Shown here: positions 63,660 through 64,000 of the stretch, piece by piece | Layout: each line of letters begins with the position of its first letter | Numbering within the stretch: position 1 is the first letter of the stretch | Assembly (NCBI RefSeq): GCF_020171315.1 | Contig: NZ_JAIUZP010000001.1 | Coordinates: 434,001-498,000 of the forward strand | From: Pseudooceanicola nanhaiensis | GTDB lineage: Bacteria > Pseudomonadota > Alphaproteobacteria > Rhodobacterales > Rhodobacteraceae | DNA: 64,000 nt | Reading direction: 5' to 3' | The notes under the pieces: model-generated | What the model was told of the DNA's origin: nothing | Seen by the model: only the letters and a program-made list of their open reading frames with translations | The model's database searches: none | Made by a program: the position numbers and the translations under genes

Positions 63660-64000
63660 TCAGCTGGCCGCCATCATGGTCACGTATTTGCCCGGCGCGG
63701 GTCCGGTCGGGGGGTGGTTTTCATCGCCAGGTTCCCTTGCGGCAACCATTTTTCCCGATTTCTTGCCCAGCCATTCGGCCCAGCGGGGCCACCACGAACC
63801 CTCGTTGTAGGTCGCCCCGGCCAGCCAGCCATCGGCATCCTGCGACAGGTCCTCGTTGGTGTAGTGGCCGTATTTCTTCTTCGTGGGCGGGTTCACGATC
63901 CCCGCAACGTGCCCCGATTCGGAGACGATGAAGGTCCGGTCGCGCGACTTCGTCATCTGGTAGCCGCGGTAGCTGTCCTTCCACGCCGCGATGTGATCGC
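63660..64000 (-). CDS. phaC: Class I poly(3-hydroxyalkanoate) synthase, C-terminal part
   Basis: Only the last 112 or so codons lie in the window; the rest is past the right edge. The visible end reads DHIAAWKDSYRGYQ, then TFIVSESGHVAGIVNPP, and ends PGKYVTMMAAS. It includes the catalytic His region (SGHVAGIVNPP) of the alpha/beta-hydrolase core and the final WLG/E..R..P..G tail of class I PhaC. It polymerises 3-hydroxybutyryl-CoA on granules. The gene is upstream of phaP on the same strand. Confidence 0.9.
   Translation of the reverse strand, partial: DHIAAWKDSYRGYQMTKSRDRTFIVSESGHVAGIVNPPTKKKYGHYTNEDLSQDADGWLAGATYNEGSWWPRWAEWLGKKSGKMVAAREPGDENHPPTGPAPGKYVTMMAAS

Overview
The window is chromosomal DNA from an alphaproteobacterium, very probably family Rhodobacteraceae (Roseobacter/Rhodobacter lineage). 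The evidence is the high GC, the gene order around the TCA cycle (mdh, sucCD, sucAB and lpd on one strand; malyl-CoA thioesterase, mesaconyl-CoA hydratase and sdhCDAB on the other), ethylmalonyl-CoA pathway genes, a phaC-phaP-phaR locus, and short GC-rich intergenic repeats ending in a conserved GAGGATATTTGGGAA-type block. No rRNA, tRNA, CRISPR array, transposase, integrase or phage gene was recognised.

Region 1 (1-12.7 kb, minus strand) is a long 2-oxoglutarate to malate block: mdh, a small ORF, then sucC-sucD-sulfotransferase-DUF805-sucA-sucB-orf194-MAPEG-MAPEG-lpd. Several genes unrelated to the TCA cycle sit inside the operon, one of them clearly AT-richer than its surroundings. Region 2 (12.8-21.1 kb) holds a TauE/SafE exporter, a secreted small protein, mcl2-nnrU-DUF1737-mch (ethylmalonyl-CoA pathway) and sdhCDAB. 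The sucC and sdhC upstream regions carry the same signal: two perfect TGTGATCACA palindromes exactly 21 bp apart. This suggests one regulator for both TCA operons.

Region 3 (21.5-37.5 kb, plus strand) is the most interesting part. It reads as an import and catabolism cluster for an unidentified nitrogenous, probably cyclic, compound. It has an FAD monooxygenase, a DUF5591 protein, a ThiY/SsuA-type ABC transporter, a dihydroxyphthalate-decarboxylase-like protein, an HpPgdA-like deacetylase or cyclic amidase, a small Cys-rich protein with a CobW GTPase, and an asparaginase. A second transcription unit then encodes an HpaB-type monooxygenase, an amidase, a PuuE-like cyclic amidase, a deaminase-type amidohydrolase, a flavin reductase and a maleate-isomerase/Asp-Glu-racemase family enzyme. 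The enzyme set fits ring hydroxylation, ring opening, deamidation/deamination and isomerisation toward a C4 acid, but I do not recognise it as a described pathway.

Region 4 (37.6-50.1 kb) has a small Zn-ribbon-like membrane protein, an ornithine-decarboxylase family gene with a structured leader, an orphan ABC transmembrane domain, a large MscS-type channel, a UDP-glucuronate-epimerase-like gene and a peptide/oligosaccharide ABC transporter operon. Region 5 (50.4-58.4 kb) has a small methyltransferase followed by a seven-gene, stop-start-overlapping operon: nucleotide-sugar dehydrogenase, four glycosyltransferases, histidine phosphatase and a polysaccharide-deacetylase-like protein. Region 6 (58.4-64 kb) has two GNAT acetyltransferases, a DUF1989 protein, LysR-deoD, and phaC(partial)-phaP-phaR, with CTGC-N3-GCAG sites upstream of phaP that match the known PhaR target.
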